Shown one piece after another: positions 21,392-31,075 of a stretch of 64,000 nt of DNA. Origin of the DNA: Rhynchopus sp. YZ270_cl-10. Taxonomy: Eukaryota; Euglenozoa; Diplonemea; Diplonemida; Diplonemidae. The translations under genes were made by a program, and so were the position numbers. The notes under the pieces were generated by a model that was not told where the DNA came from, made no database searches, and was given only the letters and a program-made list of their open reading frames with translations. Location of the stretch: contig OZ037850.1 in the NCBI GenBank assembly GCA_964035575.1, positions 888,501-952,500 on the forward strand, in the 5' to 3' direction. The first letter of the stretch is position 1, and the number at the start of each line of letters is the position of its first letter.

Positions 21392-22047
21392 CAGGGTATA
21401 AGCTTGGTACTCAGAATTAGGTTCAAAAACCTAATTCTGAAATTTTTCGGGGGAAAAAAAAAAAAAAAAAAAAGTTCTGTTGAGTGGTTCAGACCCGTTC
21501 TACTTGTCAAAAAATCTCAGGAGAAGAAGATATGGAGAGGTGAGTGCTCAAACGTCCCAAAAAAGTCAAAATCGGGTGTTGGAAAAAAAAAAAGTTGCGT
21601 ACCGTGCGCCTGCGGCGCAAGCAGCTCCCACCAACGCAGTTCCATTTTATGGGAACATTTTTTAAAAATGTTGCGTACCGTGGCTTCGCCAGGAACCTTT
21701 GGGTACCATGACCGCTGCTTACTGATAAGAAGGCTGACACCCACTACGGCTTGTGGACGGCCACCGTAGAGTACAATGTACAGCATGGTGAGAGGAAAGA
21801 GCAAATGTCGCTGATTCGGAGGAACTCTGACCGGGCTTGGGGAACATGCATCTCTCCGCCGGAGGCCACGACGAAGGAGCTTTGCAGGGGTTTTCGCGCG
21901 AAGCGCGAAAAATTTTTTTTGGACCATCAACAGAACTTTTTCAAAACCCAAAATCCTGGCGGCGGGGCTGGTCTATAACCCCACCAAAAAAAAAAAATTC
22001 AAAAAACCTAATTCTGGAAAAAATCCAAAATCCAAGCTTATACCCTG
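21392..22047. mobile_element. hAT-type MITE with intact 8-bp target duplication
   Basis: The 656-bp element starts CAGGGTATAAGCTTGG and ends with its reverse complement; both ends also carry AGAATTAGGTT further in. It is flanked by a perfect 8-bp direct repeat TAAACAGG (21384-21391 and 22048-22055). CAGGG ends plus an 8-bp duplication are typical of hAT elements. No transposase frame is present, so it is non-autonomous. The exact duplication suggests a fairly recent insertion. An internal CGTGCGCCTGCGGCGC segment is shared with the element at 41890. Confidence 0.85.
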
Positions 22048-22510
22048 TAAACAGGATAAGAAAAAAAAAACAACAAAGGTATGCAAAAAACAAAACAAAA
22101 TTTTTTTTCGCAGGTTTTGTATGCCCCCTATCGGCAAAAACAGAAAACAAACACTGCTTCTTTCTCTCTCTCTCTCTCCCAAACCCCTCCTTCCTCCTGC
22201 TTTAAAGAGTTAGGGGACGTTTTTTGAGTGTACAGCTTTCTAGCACAAAAAGAAAACAAAAAAAATGTGTACATAACCTACGTTTGGTAGGATTTTTTCT
22301 TGTCGATACAATTTTTTTTTTTTGAAAAAAAAAAAATTCAACATCTTTTTCCAAAAAAAAAAACCCCACATCCTCCCCATTTTTTACGTTATCTCGAAGT
22401 GTTCGAATTCGCTTTTATTTGGTGTCCTGCCAACCCTGTTCTCAACTATGCGACATCTGGTTTTTTGTGTTGTCACTCTTATTCGATCGCTGTTTTCAAC
22501 ACCGTTTTTG

Positions 22511-22628
22511 GTGTGGCTGAAAGGGGGTACTATTTTTGTGCTATTTTTTTGCTATTCTGGGCATCTGGATTTTTTGGTGCTGAAGGGAGGTGCTATTTTC
22601 TGCTATTTTTGGGGGTCGTCGGCCACAC
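22511..22628. mobile_element. Small TIR element with TGCTATTTT repeats, copy 1
   Basis: The ends GTGTGGCTGA and TCGGCCACAC are nearly inverted repeats; the interior repeats TGCTATTTT. A second copy lies at 60380-60449. Both sit shortly upstream of a gene start, here about 90 bases before the ankyrin gene's ATG. Confidence 0.55.
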
Positions 22629-22717
22629 CAGTTTTCCCCTTCATAATAAATCATACTCAAATCCCCCTATCTCAAAATCCTTATCTCTCCCAGCAATACA
22701 CAAAAAATCATCTTACA

Positions 22718-23488
22718 ATGAGTGGCTCTGAGGAGGCTGAGGTACCCCTCTCTGAATACCCAAGGGAGGAGCTTGTTGCTGCTTTGATTGAAGCCGCACG
22801 GTACGGCGAGGCTGACGACCTGGACTTAGTTGCGAAGATTGTTGCCTTCGATGGAAGCCTTGTCAACGCCCAGGATGACCAGGGTCGCAGCCCCGTCCAT
22901 ATGTGTTGCGCAAATGGACACGACGCAGTTCTCGCCCTCCTCCTTCAACACTCCCCCGACAAGTCAGTGGTCAATATTCAAGGCAGTACGCCTCTGCACT
23001 TCGCTGCAATTAAGGGCTCCGAAAAATGTGTTGAACTTCTTTTGAAGTATGGTTACAACGCTTCTGCGAAGGATTCTCTCGGCCGCAAGCCGATTGACGA
23101 CTGCTGGGAGAAGGGTTTTCAGAAGGTAGAAGACATGCTCCTGCTGCAGGACAAAGAGGTTGAGGCGGAGCTGCGCAGACAGGAGCTGAACGTCGCTGAC
23201 GATGGGATGGACGGTGCGGCACAGCCCTCTGCGTCTACTGCAGCGAGGAAGGGGTACGCACAAAAGAAAAAGACAGAGACGGAGACGAAACCCGAGGCAA
23301 AGGAAGCAGAGACGGAAACCCCCAAGGAGGAAGTGAAGGAGGAGAAGGAGGATGGTAAAAAGGAAGAGAAGAAGGAAGAGGAGAAGAAGGAGGTGGAGGT
23401 GGTGAAGGAGGATAGTAAAAAAGAGGAGGACGTCAAAAAGGAGGACCCAAAGCCTGCTGCACAGCTCTCCATGATGGACATGGAGTAG
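22718..23488 (+). CDS. Ankyrin-repeat protein with acidic/basic tail
   Basis: The 256-residue product holds three to four ankyrin repeats at about 25-135 (NAQDDQGRSPVHMCCANGHD, VNIQGSTPLHFAAIKGSEKC, ASAKDSLGRKPIDDC). A low-complexity lysine/glutamate tail (170-245) ends in SMMDME. The repeats resemble those of proteasome-assembly and adaptor ankyrin proteins, but no specific family is assigned. It is probably a cytosolic protein-interaction module. The start follows AG at 22692-22693 with a 24-base leader, and the class A stem-loop at 23532 follows the stop codon by about 45 bases. Confidence 0.8.
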   Translation: MSGSEEAEVPLSEYPREELVAALIEAARYGEADDLDLVAKIVAFDGSLVNAQDDQGRSPVHMCCANGHDAVLALLLQHSPDKSVVNIQGSTPLHFAAIKGSEKCVELLLKYGYNASAKDSLGRKPIDDCWEKGFQKVEDMLLLQDKEVEAELRRQELNVADDGMDGAAQPSASTAARKGYAQKKKTETETKPEAKEAETETPKEEVKEEKEDGKKEEKKEEEKKEVEVVKEDSKKEEDVKKEDPKPAAQLSMMDME

Positions 23489-23531
23489 ACCGCTTTTTAT
23501 TTATTTTTTAAAAATATGACTCCCACTTATT

Positions 23532-23564
23532 TAGGTGATGCGGGAGGGGCTTAAGTTCATCTTG
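23532..23564 (+). ncRNA. Stem-loop, class A, just after the ankyrin gene
   Basis: AGGTGA faces TCATCTT; the inner part GCGGGAGGGGCTTAA is diverged. It lies close to the stop codon, so it is probably in the 3' UTR. Confidence 0.45.
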
Positions 23565-23819
23565 CCAAACTTTTCTTTGGGGGGCCGAGGCGCATCTTTG
23601 AAGGAGTCTGGGGGAGGTGGTGAGATAGTGATGGTGGAGTGGTAGTCGCTTTTATTTTATATTCTTATAGTCAAAAATCATGCCTTTCTCTCTGCACGCA
23701 AGCCTTTTTTTTTGAGTGCCAGTCAAAAAAAAAAAAAAGATTGCTTTTTGTGATTTGTACCCTATCATTCCCCCCCCTCGCCAACCACCGTTCCCCTTTG
23801 CAGATTCATTTGTTTTATC

Positions 23820-26552
23820 ATGTCTCGAGTATATGGTGCGGTCCTGCACCTTCTCCTTTTCACTGTCGTGCAGGGCTGTGATGAGTACACTGTGAAAGAG
23901 AGATGTAGTGCAAACATTCCACCGCACTGCTGGAACCCGAGTGTTTGTGCTTGCGGGTCGTATCCAAGGAAGAATTTAGCAGTGTGCGGGGTGTCGCCTT
24001 GCGAGGGTGTAGTGTGCAGTACAGGGACGCACTGCGAAGTTGACTATTGTGGTGGGTGCTTCTATCGGTGCGAGATCGATTCCACAGCTGTGCCTGGCGC
24101 ACCACCCACACCACTTCCTGCACCGACCCCCGCATGCACACCCACAGTACCACCGCAGAGCTGCTCTGCAGGCATCCCACCACACTGCTACAGTGCAGCC
24201 TCATGCGACTGCGGCAGCTACCCACGCAAGAGTGAGTCCCTCTGTGGTGGCAATCCCTGTGACACAGCCTCCTGTGGTTCGGGGAGGAGTTGTGTGCCAA
24301 ACTACTGCGGAGGGTGTTACCACCTGTGTGTGCCGACCACACCACAGCCGCCAGTGCCCACACCACAGCCGACGACGACGCCGACACCAACTGCGGCACC
24401 GCCGGTCACGCCTATCCCTGCTCCTACACCGCCAACGCCACCCACACCGACTCCGCCACAGACGACACCACTGCCGCCATCACCCAAGGCCCCAGGGTGC
24501 ACACCGTACACCCAGACAACGCTGCAATGTCCGTCGGGGCAGTGCTACAGCTTTGGGACCTGTACCTGCACCGATGGTGGTCTGTTCAGCTGCAAGCGTG
24601 CCCCCTGCACGCTGTCCACAGCGCAGTGCGACGAAGGCTACTACTGTGAGGACAGCTACTGCGGCGGCTGCAACCACCGCTGTGTGCAGATACCCACATC
24701 CTGCAGCCCGTACACGCTACCGATCGCAGACTCCTCGTGTGGTGCAGGGCGGTGCTACAACCCTGCGGACTGTGAGTGCCAGTCGGTGGCTACTGTTTCG
24801 TGCACCGGGAATGACGATCCGTGCCGTTACTCGACGTGTGCTGTGGGCTACACTTGTAGGGCTCACTCTTGTGGTGAATGCTCTTTTGTGTGTGAGCGCA
24901 CGAGCCCCGGGTCTGCCTGTGCACTCCCCCCACAGACCTGCACAGGGTGCTGGAACCCAGGTGAGTGCGACTGCGGCATCTACGACCTGCACCACTGCGA
25001 AGGCAGTAGCAACCCCTGCCTCACGGGCGCCTGTGGCACAGACCACTGCGACGTCAACATCTGCGGCGGGTGCTGGCCTGTCTGCACACCACGCGACCCA
25101 CAATGCACACCATACACACCAGAGGAACGCTGCGTAGTCGACGACGGTCCTGGTGCCTGCTGGAACCCTGACAGGTGCGTATGCAGGTACGAGGAGGTGT
25201 CCTGGAACTGCGACGGTATCAACGACCCCTGCATCAACGGGCCCTGCGGCAACGACCACTGCGATGTGAATAGATGCGGCGGCTGTTGGGCAGTGTGCAC
25301 GCCACGCGACCCAACTTGCACTGCATACACACCAGAGGAACGCTGCGTAGTCGACGACGGTCATGGTGCCTGCTGGAACCCTGACCGCTGCGTATGCAGG
25401 TACGAGGAAGTCGCATGGGACTGTGACGGTGTGAACAACCCCTGTATCAACGGGCCCTGTGGGGACGACCATTGTGATATCAATCGCTGTGGGGCGTGCC
25501 GTGCTGTCTGCACTCCTCGGGACCCTCAGTGCACAGCATACACACCAGAGGAACGCTGCGTAGTCGACGACGGTCATGGTGCCTGCTGGAACCCTGACCG
25601 GTGTGTGTGCAGGTACGAGGAGGTGTCCTGGAACTGCGAAGGTAACAACGACCCCTGCATCAACGGGGGGCCCTGCGGCAATGACCACTGCGATGTGAGT
25701 AGATGCGGGGGGTGCTGGGCGATCTGCACTCCTCGGGACCCCACTTGCACTGCATACACACCCGCACCGATCGGCTGCCCTGGTAGCGCAGGCCCCGGGG
25801 CTTGCTGGAACCCTGACCGCTGCGTATGCAGATATGAAGAACACCACACTTGCGAAGGTACAAGCAACCCTTGCCGTGCCGGTGCCTGCGGCAACGACCA
25901 CTGCGATGTGAGTAGATGCGGCGGGTGCTGGGCGATCTGCACTCCTCGGGACCCAACTTGCACTGCATACACACCCGCACCGACCGGCTGCCCTGGTAGC
26001 GCAGGCCCCGGGGCTTGCTGGAACCCTGACCGCTGCGTATGCAGATATGAAGAACACCACAACTGCGATGGACATGCGGACCCTTGTATTGGGGACCCTT
26101 GCGGCAACGACCACTGCGATGTCAGCAGGTGTGGTGGGTGCTGGGCCATTTGCACTGCTCGGGATCCTCAGTGTACTCCATACACACCTGCACCTACTGG
26201 CTGTCCTGCCAGCGCGGGCCCGGGGGCGTGCTGGAACCCTGACCGCTGCCGCTGCAAGTACGAGGAGCACTTCACCTGTGACGGCTCTTACAACCCTTGC
26301 ACCAGAGACCCCTGCGCTGCTGGGTATGAATGTGTCTTGCATCGCTGTGGCGGGTGCTTTTACACATGCGAGGCGAGTGTGGCGGTGAAGGCGCTTCCTC
26401 CGCCACCACCACCCACACCGTGCAAGGAGATGATACCCATGTTAGGAAGGTGTGACGTTGCGCAGACACCCACATGCTGCACAACAGACAGGTGTCTCAT
26501 AGGCAGATGCTTCCCTCACATCAGTGCTGGCGCCACGGACAGCACCCCGTGA
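23820..26552 (+). CDS. Secreted eleven-unit cysteine-rich repeat protein
   Basis: The 910-residue product starts with a signal peptide (about 1-19, hydrophobic GAVLHLLLFTVVQG). Eleven cysteine-rich units of 60-72 residues follow, each with about ten cysteines and the marks CWNPDRCVCRYEE, CGNDHCDV and RCGGCWAICTPRDP. A proline/threonine-rich linker (about 175-225) separates units 2 and 3. Units 6-10 are almost identical at DNA level (about 25090-26160), a sign of recent tandem expansion. A polyproline stretch and a different cysteine-rich end follow. The pattern is not one I can name. No membrane anchor is visible, so it is probably a secreted or cell-surface structural protein. Trans-splice AG at 23802-23803. 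Confidence 0.85.
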   Translation: MSRVYGAVLHLLLFTVVQGCDEYTVKERCSANIPPHCWNPSVCACGSYPRKNLAVCGVSPCEGVVCSTGTHCEVDYCGGCFYRCEIDSTAVPGAPPTPLPAPTPACTPTVPPQSCSAGIPPHCYSAASCDCGSYPRKSESLCGGNPCDTASCGSGRSCVPNYCGGCYHLCVPTTPQPPVPTPQPTTTPTPTAAPPVTPIPAPTPPTPPTPTPPQTTPLPPSPKAPGCTPYTQTTLQCPSGQCYSFGTCTCTDGGLFSCKRAPCTLSTAQCDEGYYCEDSYCGGCNHRCVQIPTSCSPYTLPIADSSCGAGRCYNPADCECQSVATVSCTGNDDPCRYSTCAVGYTCRAHSCGECSFVCERTSPGSACALPPQTCTGCWNPGECDCGIYDLHHCEGSSNPCLTGACGTDHCDVNICGGCWPVCTPRDPQCTPYTPEERCVVDDGPGACWNPDRCVCRYEEVSWNCDGINDPCINGPCGNDHCDVNRCGGCWAVCTPRDPTCTAYTPEERCVVDDGHGACWNPDRCVCRYEEVAWDCDGVNNPCINGPCGDDHCDINRCGACRAVCTPRDPQCTAYTPEERCVVDDGHGACWNPDRCVCRYEEVSWNCEGNNDPCINGGPCGNDHCDVSRCGGCWAICTPRDPTCTAYTPAPIGCPGSAGPGACWNPDRCVCRYEEHHTCEGTSNPCRAGACGNDHCDVSRCGGCWAICTPRDPTCTAYTPAPTGCPGSAGPGACWNPDRCVCRYEEHHNCDGHADPCIGDPCGNDHCDVSRCGGCWAICTARDPQCTPYTPAPTGCPASAGPGACWNPDRCRCKYEEHFTCDGSYNPCTRDPCAAGYECVLHRCGGCFYTCEASVAVKALPPPPPPTPCKEMIPMLGRCDVAQTPTCCTTDRCLIGRCFPHISAGATDSTP

Positions 26553-26577
26553 GGTTTGGATCGCGATGCGAGACAAC

Positions 26578-26602
26578 CTTGAGATGACTAAGGCCATCTT
26601 GT
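26578..26602 (+). ncRNA. Stem-loop, class A (minimal)
   Basis: AGATG and CATCT enclose ACTAAGGC. It lies 26 bases after the stop codon of the cysteine-rich gene. Confidence 0.4.
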
Positions 26603-26938
26603 CACCACTTCTCTATTTGTTTTTCTTTTGCCCTTTCCCACACCCCTTCACATCGACGGACTGACTGTCGGCCCGTTATGTTTTGCTGTTCTCCATATTT
26701 ACCTGTTGGCATAATGTGTGCTCTGCCGCCACTTTCCGCCACCCTATTTTCTGTCGAATGATTTGATGCCCGTCATCAATGTATTCTGTTCGTCAAATAA
26801 AGGGAGGAAACGTTTCCCCCCCTCTTCCCCTTGCAAGGTAGTTTCGTGCTGTACACTTCTTCTCTCTCTCAAAGAGCGCCCCCGTTGTCTTGCTGTGGCA
26901 ATATGGGTTCATCTCAAAAGCTTTCTTTCTTTTCACTA

Positions 26939-26976
26939 AAGATGACCTAAGCACGAGAGGCTTTCGACTCATCTTT
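26939..26976 (+). ncRNA. Stem-loop, class A
   Basis: AAGATGA faces TCATCTT. The inner arms are CTAAGC and GCTTTCG around ACGAGAG; the outer helix is fully Watson-Crick here, where other copies use GT pairs. Confidence 0.7.
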
Positions 26977-27158
26977 AAAGTATATTTTTTGTTTAGCATT
27001 TCCTGACAATCCGCATTTCTTTCAGGAATGTCCAGGTGCACAATATGAACTCTCTTCCCTCTCCGATACTCTTTTATTACACAAAGCAAAAACGACAAAA
27101 AACCATCCTAACCAAATTCACCTCAGGTTTTTTGACAAAAAACCCCCTCTTAAAAAAA

Positions 27159-28388
27159 ATGCAACACCGTTCACTTTTCCTTGTGGGGTGCATGGTTGTG
27201 CTGCAGTGTCTGTCGTTCTTGGAAGTGGCTGAGGCAAAGAAGTGCAGTATGCGCACTAAGAACGAGGTGTGGAAGCACTCGCAGGGGAAGTTCGTCAACG
27301 AGCCGCTTGGTTCCGAGTCGTGGGTCGAGTACAACCGCGAAGGGAACGTCGCAGCGCGCTTCACCGTGCTGCAGTCGCACGGCAACCAGCTGGTTCTTCG
27401 TGACGATGTATGCAATTTCCCCTCAACTCATCCCAATGATTGGCTACTGGGGGGGGGCTAATAAAGTATACGGTGCTAATAAAGTATACGGGGGTAATAA
27501 AGTATACGGCGCGGAAACCCATTTTGAGCGTGGAAATCTGTGAAATAAAGTATACGGTTTTTGTGTACATTTTTCTTACTAAAAAAATTTTCCAGCAAGT
27601 TTTGCACAAAAAATCGAAAATTTTTTTTTTTGATTTCGGTGGTCCGGATTCTGTGCGTGCTGTGATGGGGTCACTTTGCGCTGAGAAACGAGTATTTTTG
27701 ACCTAAAACGCGTGTATCAGTTTTTACACGATTGGCACTGATGGGGTTCAGATTTGTGAAAATTTAAGTCACCAAAAAATTGTTCATTTTTCCACATTGA
27801 CCCCACCACTGGCTGGGATTGGCCCAAAAATGTCAATGGTGGTGTTTTCGTGAGGTTTCGGCCACTAGAAACCCCAAAATATCAGTGATTTTTTTTTTTT
27901 TTTCCTTTTTCGTTTTTTTGGCCATTTAAGCAGTAATTCCCGCCGAATAAAGTATACGTATACTTTAATAGCTCCCCCCCAGTAATCCCCTCTCATCCTC
28001 GTCTTTTGTTTGTGAAAAAAAGTCATATTTTTACATTGAACTCAGCATCCAAACAAGGTAAAAAAATTTAGTCCAAACCATTTGCACTATTTAAAAACCC
28101 GAAATAAATACCGTTTTCTTTTACAGTGATTCAAGAAAAACAAAGGGTAAAAAAAAAACGGTGTACACATGCTACACTATAACACTAAAGGAATTTGACC
28201 AAATGTAGTACTGCAATGCACTTGTAAATGAGCCCATCCCATGCCAATGTACACACCCACTTTCATTACAGAAACGCGATTTGAACATCCTCTTGCAAGA
28301 CGAGCTCTGTGCAACAAACCAGGACGGCGGGTCCCAATACAGCCAACTCTACCAAGGCGAATGGCTCAAGGTTATCGACTGCACATAA
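27159..28388 (+). CDS. Small secreted protein, two exons, MITE in the intron
   Basis: Exons 27159-27407 and 28272-28388 give 121 residues. The first 26-27 form a signal peptide (hydrophobic LFLVGCMVVLQCLSFLEVAEA). The mature part is short, with cysteines in KKCSM, DELCATN and IDCT, and its family is unknown. The joint LVLRDD-KRDLNILLQDEL is in phase 0, the donor is GTATGC and the acceptor TTTCATTACAG, and exon 2 has clear coding character. The 864-base intron is enlarged by a transposon-like element at 27447-27982. It is likely exported, perhaps as an adhesive or surface component. Confidence 0.72.
27447..27982. mobile_element. MITE with TA target duplication inside an intron
   Basis: The 536-bp element has inverted ends CTGGGGGGGG-CTAATAAAGTATAC and the complement of CTGGGGGGG-AGCTATTAAAGTATAC, and is flanked by TA (27445-27446, 27983-27984). 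A TA duplication points to the Tc1/mariner superfamily. The left end has three tandem copies of AATAAAGTATACGG and a fourth at 27543, each containing AATAAA; the right end has another. No transposase is encoded. Confidence 0.75.
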
Positions 28389-28502
28389 TTCGCTTCATCT
28401 CTGTTTATAATGCCCTTTTTTTAACCTTTTTTTAAACTCCCCCCACCTTCTGCCACTTTAACAAACCAAAATACCCCTCCCAGTGAAACAAAAAAAGAAA
28501 TT

Positions 28503-28646
28503 ATGCTCGTGGCAGATGTTAAAATTGGTGGGGAAGTAGAGAAAATTCAATTACGAAGACCCCTTTGTGCATTCGGCATTTTTGCACTTTCAAAAAGTTC
28601 TTTTGTTGAAACGGAAACGGGGTTTAACCAGGGTTTGGGCGAGTAA
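28503..28646 (+). CDS. Possible small gene or first exon, 47 codons
   Basis: ATG follows a pyrimidine-AG (28482-28483) by a 19-base leader, as at real gene starts. The frame begins MLVADVKIGGEVEKIQLRR and stops at 28646. A donor-like GTAGAG at 28536 could join it to the island at 29093 in frame. No family is recognised and the second half is unconvincing. Confidence 0.25.
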   Translation: MLVADVKIGGEVEKIQLRRPLCAFGIFALSKSSFVETETGFNQGLGE

Positions 28647-29092
28647 AAGGGGCAATGCAAAATGCGCGGATTTTCTTTTTAATTTGCCTCAAAAAAGGTG
28701 GGGATTAACAAAAGGGCAAACGGAGGGGGGAAAGGGGGTGGCTTTATTACCCCCGTCTTTTTTTTTTCTTTTTCTTTTTTTTTTTTTTTTTTTTGAAAAA
28801 ATATTGGAGCAGTGTAGTTGCCTATTGTATTGCAACGTTGTGCAATCTCCACCTTTTTTTTTTTTCTTGTGTATCCTTCGTTTCCGAAGCAAGCGATACA
28901 ACAGGGAAAAAAACCAAGCAAAAAAAGGGGATGGGGAAAGGGGGCTGCTGAGGGGAATTAATTGCCTAATGACACTGCTATTACCATCTCCCCTGCTCGA
29001 CCCCTCCTTTTTTTTTAACCCCAATGGGCGGAAGAACGAACAATTAATTAAAAAAAGGGTTCATTTTTTTTTTCCCCCTGTCGCCTCATGAA

Positions 29093-29188
29093 ATGAAGGA
29101 GGAAATAGAAACAAAGCACTTTGAACACACTTTTGCGGTTCTGGGGACGAACCGCGCTGCAGAGCCATGCCTCACCAAACTGGTCGAG
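29093..29188 (+). other. Coding-like exon candidate
   Basis: A GC-rich frame (MKEEIETKHFEHTFAVLGTN, then RAAEPCLTKLVE) ends at a donor-like GAG|GTGTGTG at 29189. It is flanked by T-rich DNA and preceded by a pyrimidine run, which looks like an internal exon. An AG at 29370 could start a following exon. Partners and product are unknown. Confidence 0.35.
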
Positions 29189-29452
29189 GTGTGTGCGTTT
29201 CACTACAACCTTTCCCATGGGGTTTTTTTCGTGTGATAAGTGCTAAGTTTCTATTTCCCCAATGATGGGGAGACGGCACCTGCCGATTTATTGGTCTGGC
29301 CATCTGGGTCTTTCCGAGAAAATTGTACTTTTTTACCCAGTGGTTTTCCTCCTGGACTCTCATGGAGCAGGCAGTATGTATTAACATGCAGGGGATGGTC
29401 TCTTTGAACCACAAAACCGAACATCACAACAGAACATACACAACACTGCACA

Positions 29453-30457
29453 ATGGAGGTAAGCATTGTGTGCACCTTGTCTGGCGTCGAGCATCTGGTT
29501 GAGGTGGGCGAGGAGGAGCGCACCACAGACTTCCTAACACGCGTTGATACGCTCTTTGCCTTTGGCGGACGCACCCTTGACGTGGCCCTCCACGGTGTGG
29601 CGCTCGACACCACTGCAGAATATGTCAAGGACAGCTGTGCACTGGAAGCAGGCTCAACACTGCAGATCACACCCGATGTTTCATTGTACGTGAACCGCCT
29701 GATGAAGGGGCGGATGAAGTTTTCGGATCTACCTTTATGGGCACAATCACATCGAACATGCATATTAGCCTGCGCGCGTGCAGGGAATTTGCAAGACCTG
29801 CGGCCATACGCAGATGACAAGGAAGTAGTTATGAACGCAGTCACCACCAAAGGGTTGGCCCTGCGGTACGCATCCCCCGCACTCCGTAGAGATAAAAGCA
29901 TTGTCCTAGCTGCGATACACGATGGCGGGCACTATGCATTTGAGTTCGCGGGGCCTGCCCTTCGGCGTGACAAGGAGGTGGTCCTGGCTGCTGCGGTTCA
30001 GGGGGCGTATTGCTTGCGCTTCCTCTCCTCAGAGCTGCGTAGCGACAAGGAGGTTGCGCTGGCAGTTATGTCCTCTGAAGGTGGCGGTGCAAGGTTGGAG
30101 GATGTGGGTGCAGAGCTTTTGGGGGATTACGACGTCGTGATGGCGGCAGTGAGGACGTGGCCACCCTCTTTGAGATATGCCACACTGGCGTTGCGGAGCA
30201 ACCCTGACATTGCCAAGGCTGCGATTGCTAAAAGCCCCGACAGCATCGTCCACGCAAGCAAGACGCTTTCGTATAACAAGGAGGTCGTGTTAGCAGCCGT
30301 CTCCAAGAGAGGACATCTCCTCAGCTTTGCATGCGACGACCTACGGAACGATTACGACGTGGTCCACGCAGCAGTATCGCATTGGAAGCCAGCCCTCTCC
30401 TACGCCTCTGAAGCCATGCAGTCCGATGCAAGAATCCTTGCACTGCACCAAACCTAG
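29453..30457 (+). CDS. DUF4116 repeat protein with ubiquitin-like N-terminus
   Basis: The 334-residue product begins with about 75 residues whose spacing suggests a ubiquitin-like beta-grasp fold (VSIVCTL, DVALHGVALD, ALEAGSTLQI). About eight repeats of 25 residues follow, with the consensus DKEVVLAAVxxxGxxLxxASxxLRS, which matches DUF4116, a helical repeat of unknown function common in protists and giant-virus hosts. It is a paralogue of the gene at 43721. The repeats probably form a solenoid for protein binding, and the ubiquitin-like head may link it to the ubiquitin system, which is inference. AG at 29431-29432 precedes the ATG by 20 bases. Confidence 0.82.
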   Translation: MEVSIVCTLSGVEHLVEVGEEERTTDFLTRVDTLFAFGGRTLDVALHGVALDTTAEYVKDSCALEAGSTLQITPDVSLYVNRLMKGRMKFSDLPLWAQSHRTCILACARAGNLQDLRPYADDKEVVMNAVTTKGLALRYASPALRRDKSIVLAAIHDGGHYAFEFAGPALRRDKEVVLAAAVQGAYCLRFLSSELRSDKEVALAVMSSEGGGARLEDVGAELLGDYDVVMAAVRTWPPSLRYATLALRSNPDIAKAAIAKSPDSIVHASKTLSYNKEVVLAAVSKRGHLLSFACDDLRNDYDVVHAAVSHWKPALSYASEAMQSDARILALHQT

Positions 30458-31010
30458 GTGATTCCTCTGGTGAAGCAAAAAAACTGAGTGCTTTTTTCAT
30501 CTTTTTTTTTCTGAAAGTGAAATGCAATGCCCCGGTCCATTTTTTACGGTTCCGGTAAAATTGATTTTTTTGAGGCATACCTTCAATTGGGGGTAAAATT
30601 ACCAGTTTTACTAAATGAATTTAAAGAGAGAGAGGGGGTCTGGCGTTAAACAAAATAGCGTGTAGTTTTGTGGAATTCATTCAGTTTTTAAAATTGTAGA
30701 ATTGGTTATTTAATACGCTTATGGGAGGGGGCAGAGGGGGGAGTGTTTTTCTAAAAGAGAAAAACCTATCCCGCAAGGGATTTAATTACCCCATAAATGC
30801 TGAAGTAAGGAACAGAACTGTAGCAGTACATGATTTGCACCACGATTTTTTTTAAAAATAAGTTTTATACTCAGATGGGTGTGTCGTAGCCCCCAAATCG
30901 CGATGTTTAAGTTGTTTTTCTCCCTCCAATTACAATCGGCTGTGTATTGAACGATTGATGCACACCGACTCAGCCTGATTCCTAGCTCATAAGGCGCAGC
31001 ACATTTGTTT

Positions 31011-31053
31011 GGTACACTGTTCACGAGAGGGCTTTGTATTTCAAGTCAACTTT
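31011..31053 (+). ncRNA. Stem-loop, class C (near consensus)
   Basis: TACA faces TGTA, GTTC faces GGGC, the loop is ACGAGA, and the tail TTTCAAGTCAACTTT follows. Confidence 0.75.
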
Positions 31054-31075
31054 GTTTATAAGATAACGAACATGA

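Larger units (their letters stand above)
18462..22717. other. Spacer with many stem-loops and a MITE
   Basis: The 4.2 kb stretch contains class A, B, C and E stem-loops, a hAT-type MITE (21392-22047) and a small inverted-repeat element next to the ankyrin gene. T runs are frequent. No protein gene is supported. Confidence 0.6.
26553..27158. other. Spacer with two class A stem-loops
   Basis: It holds the stem-loops at 26578 and 26939 and nothing else recognised. Confidence 0.55.
28389..29452. other. Spacer with two coding-like islands
   Basis: Apart from the islands at 28503 and 29093 the stretch is T-, A- and G-run rich. Confidence 0.45.

Noticed and set aside
22322-22717. Long N-terminal extension of the ankyrin protein
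   Set aside because: The upstream frame is hydrophobic noise through T runs and a TIR element; the AG at 22693 and ATG at 22718 fit other genes.
24717-26342. 541-codon minus-strand frame opposite the cysteine-rich gene
   Set aside because: It exists because the + strand repeats are GC-rich and periodic; no domain, and it starts inside the repeat array.
28567-29091. 174-codon + frame with long phenylalanine and lysine runs
   Set aside because: It is translation of homopolymer tracts with no coding character.
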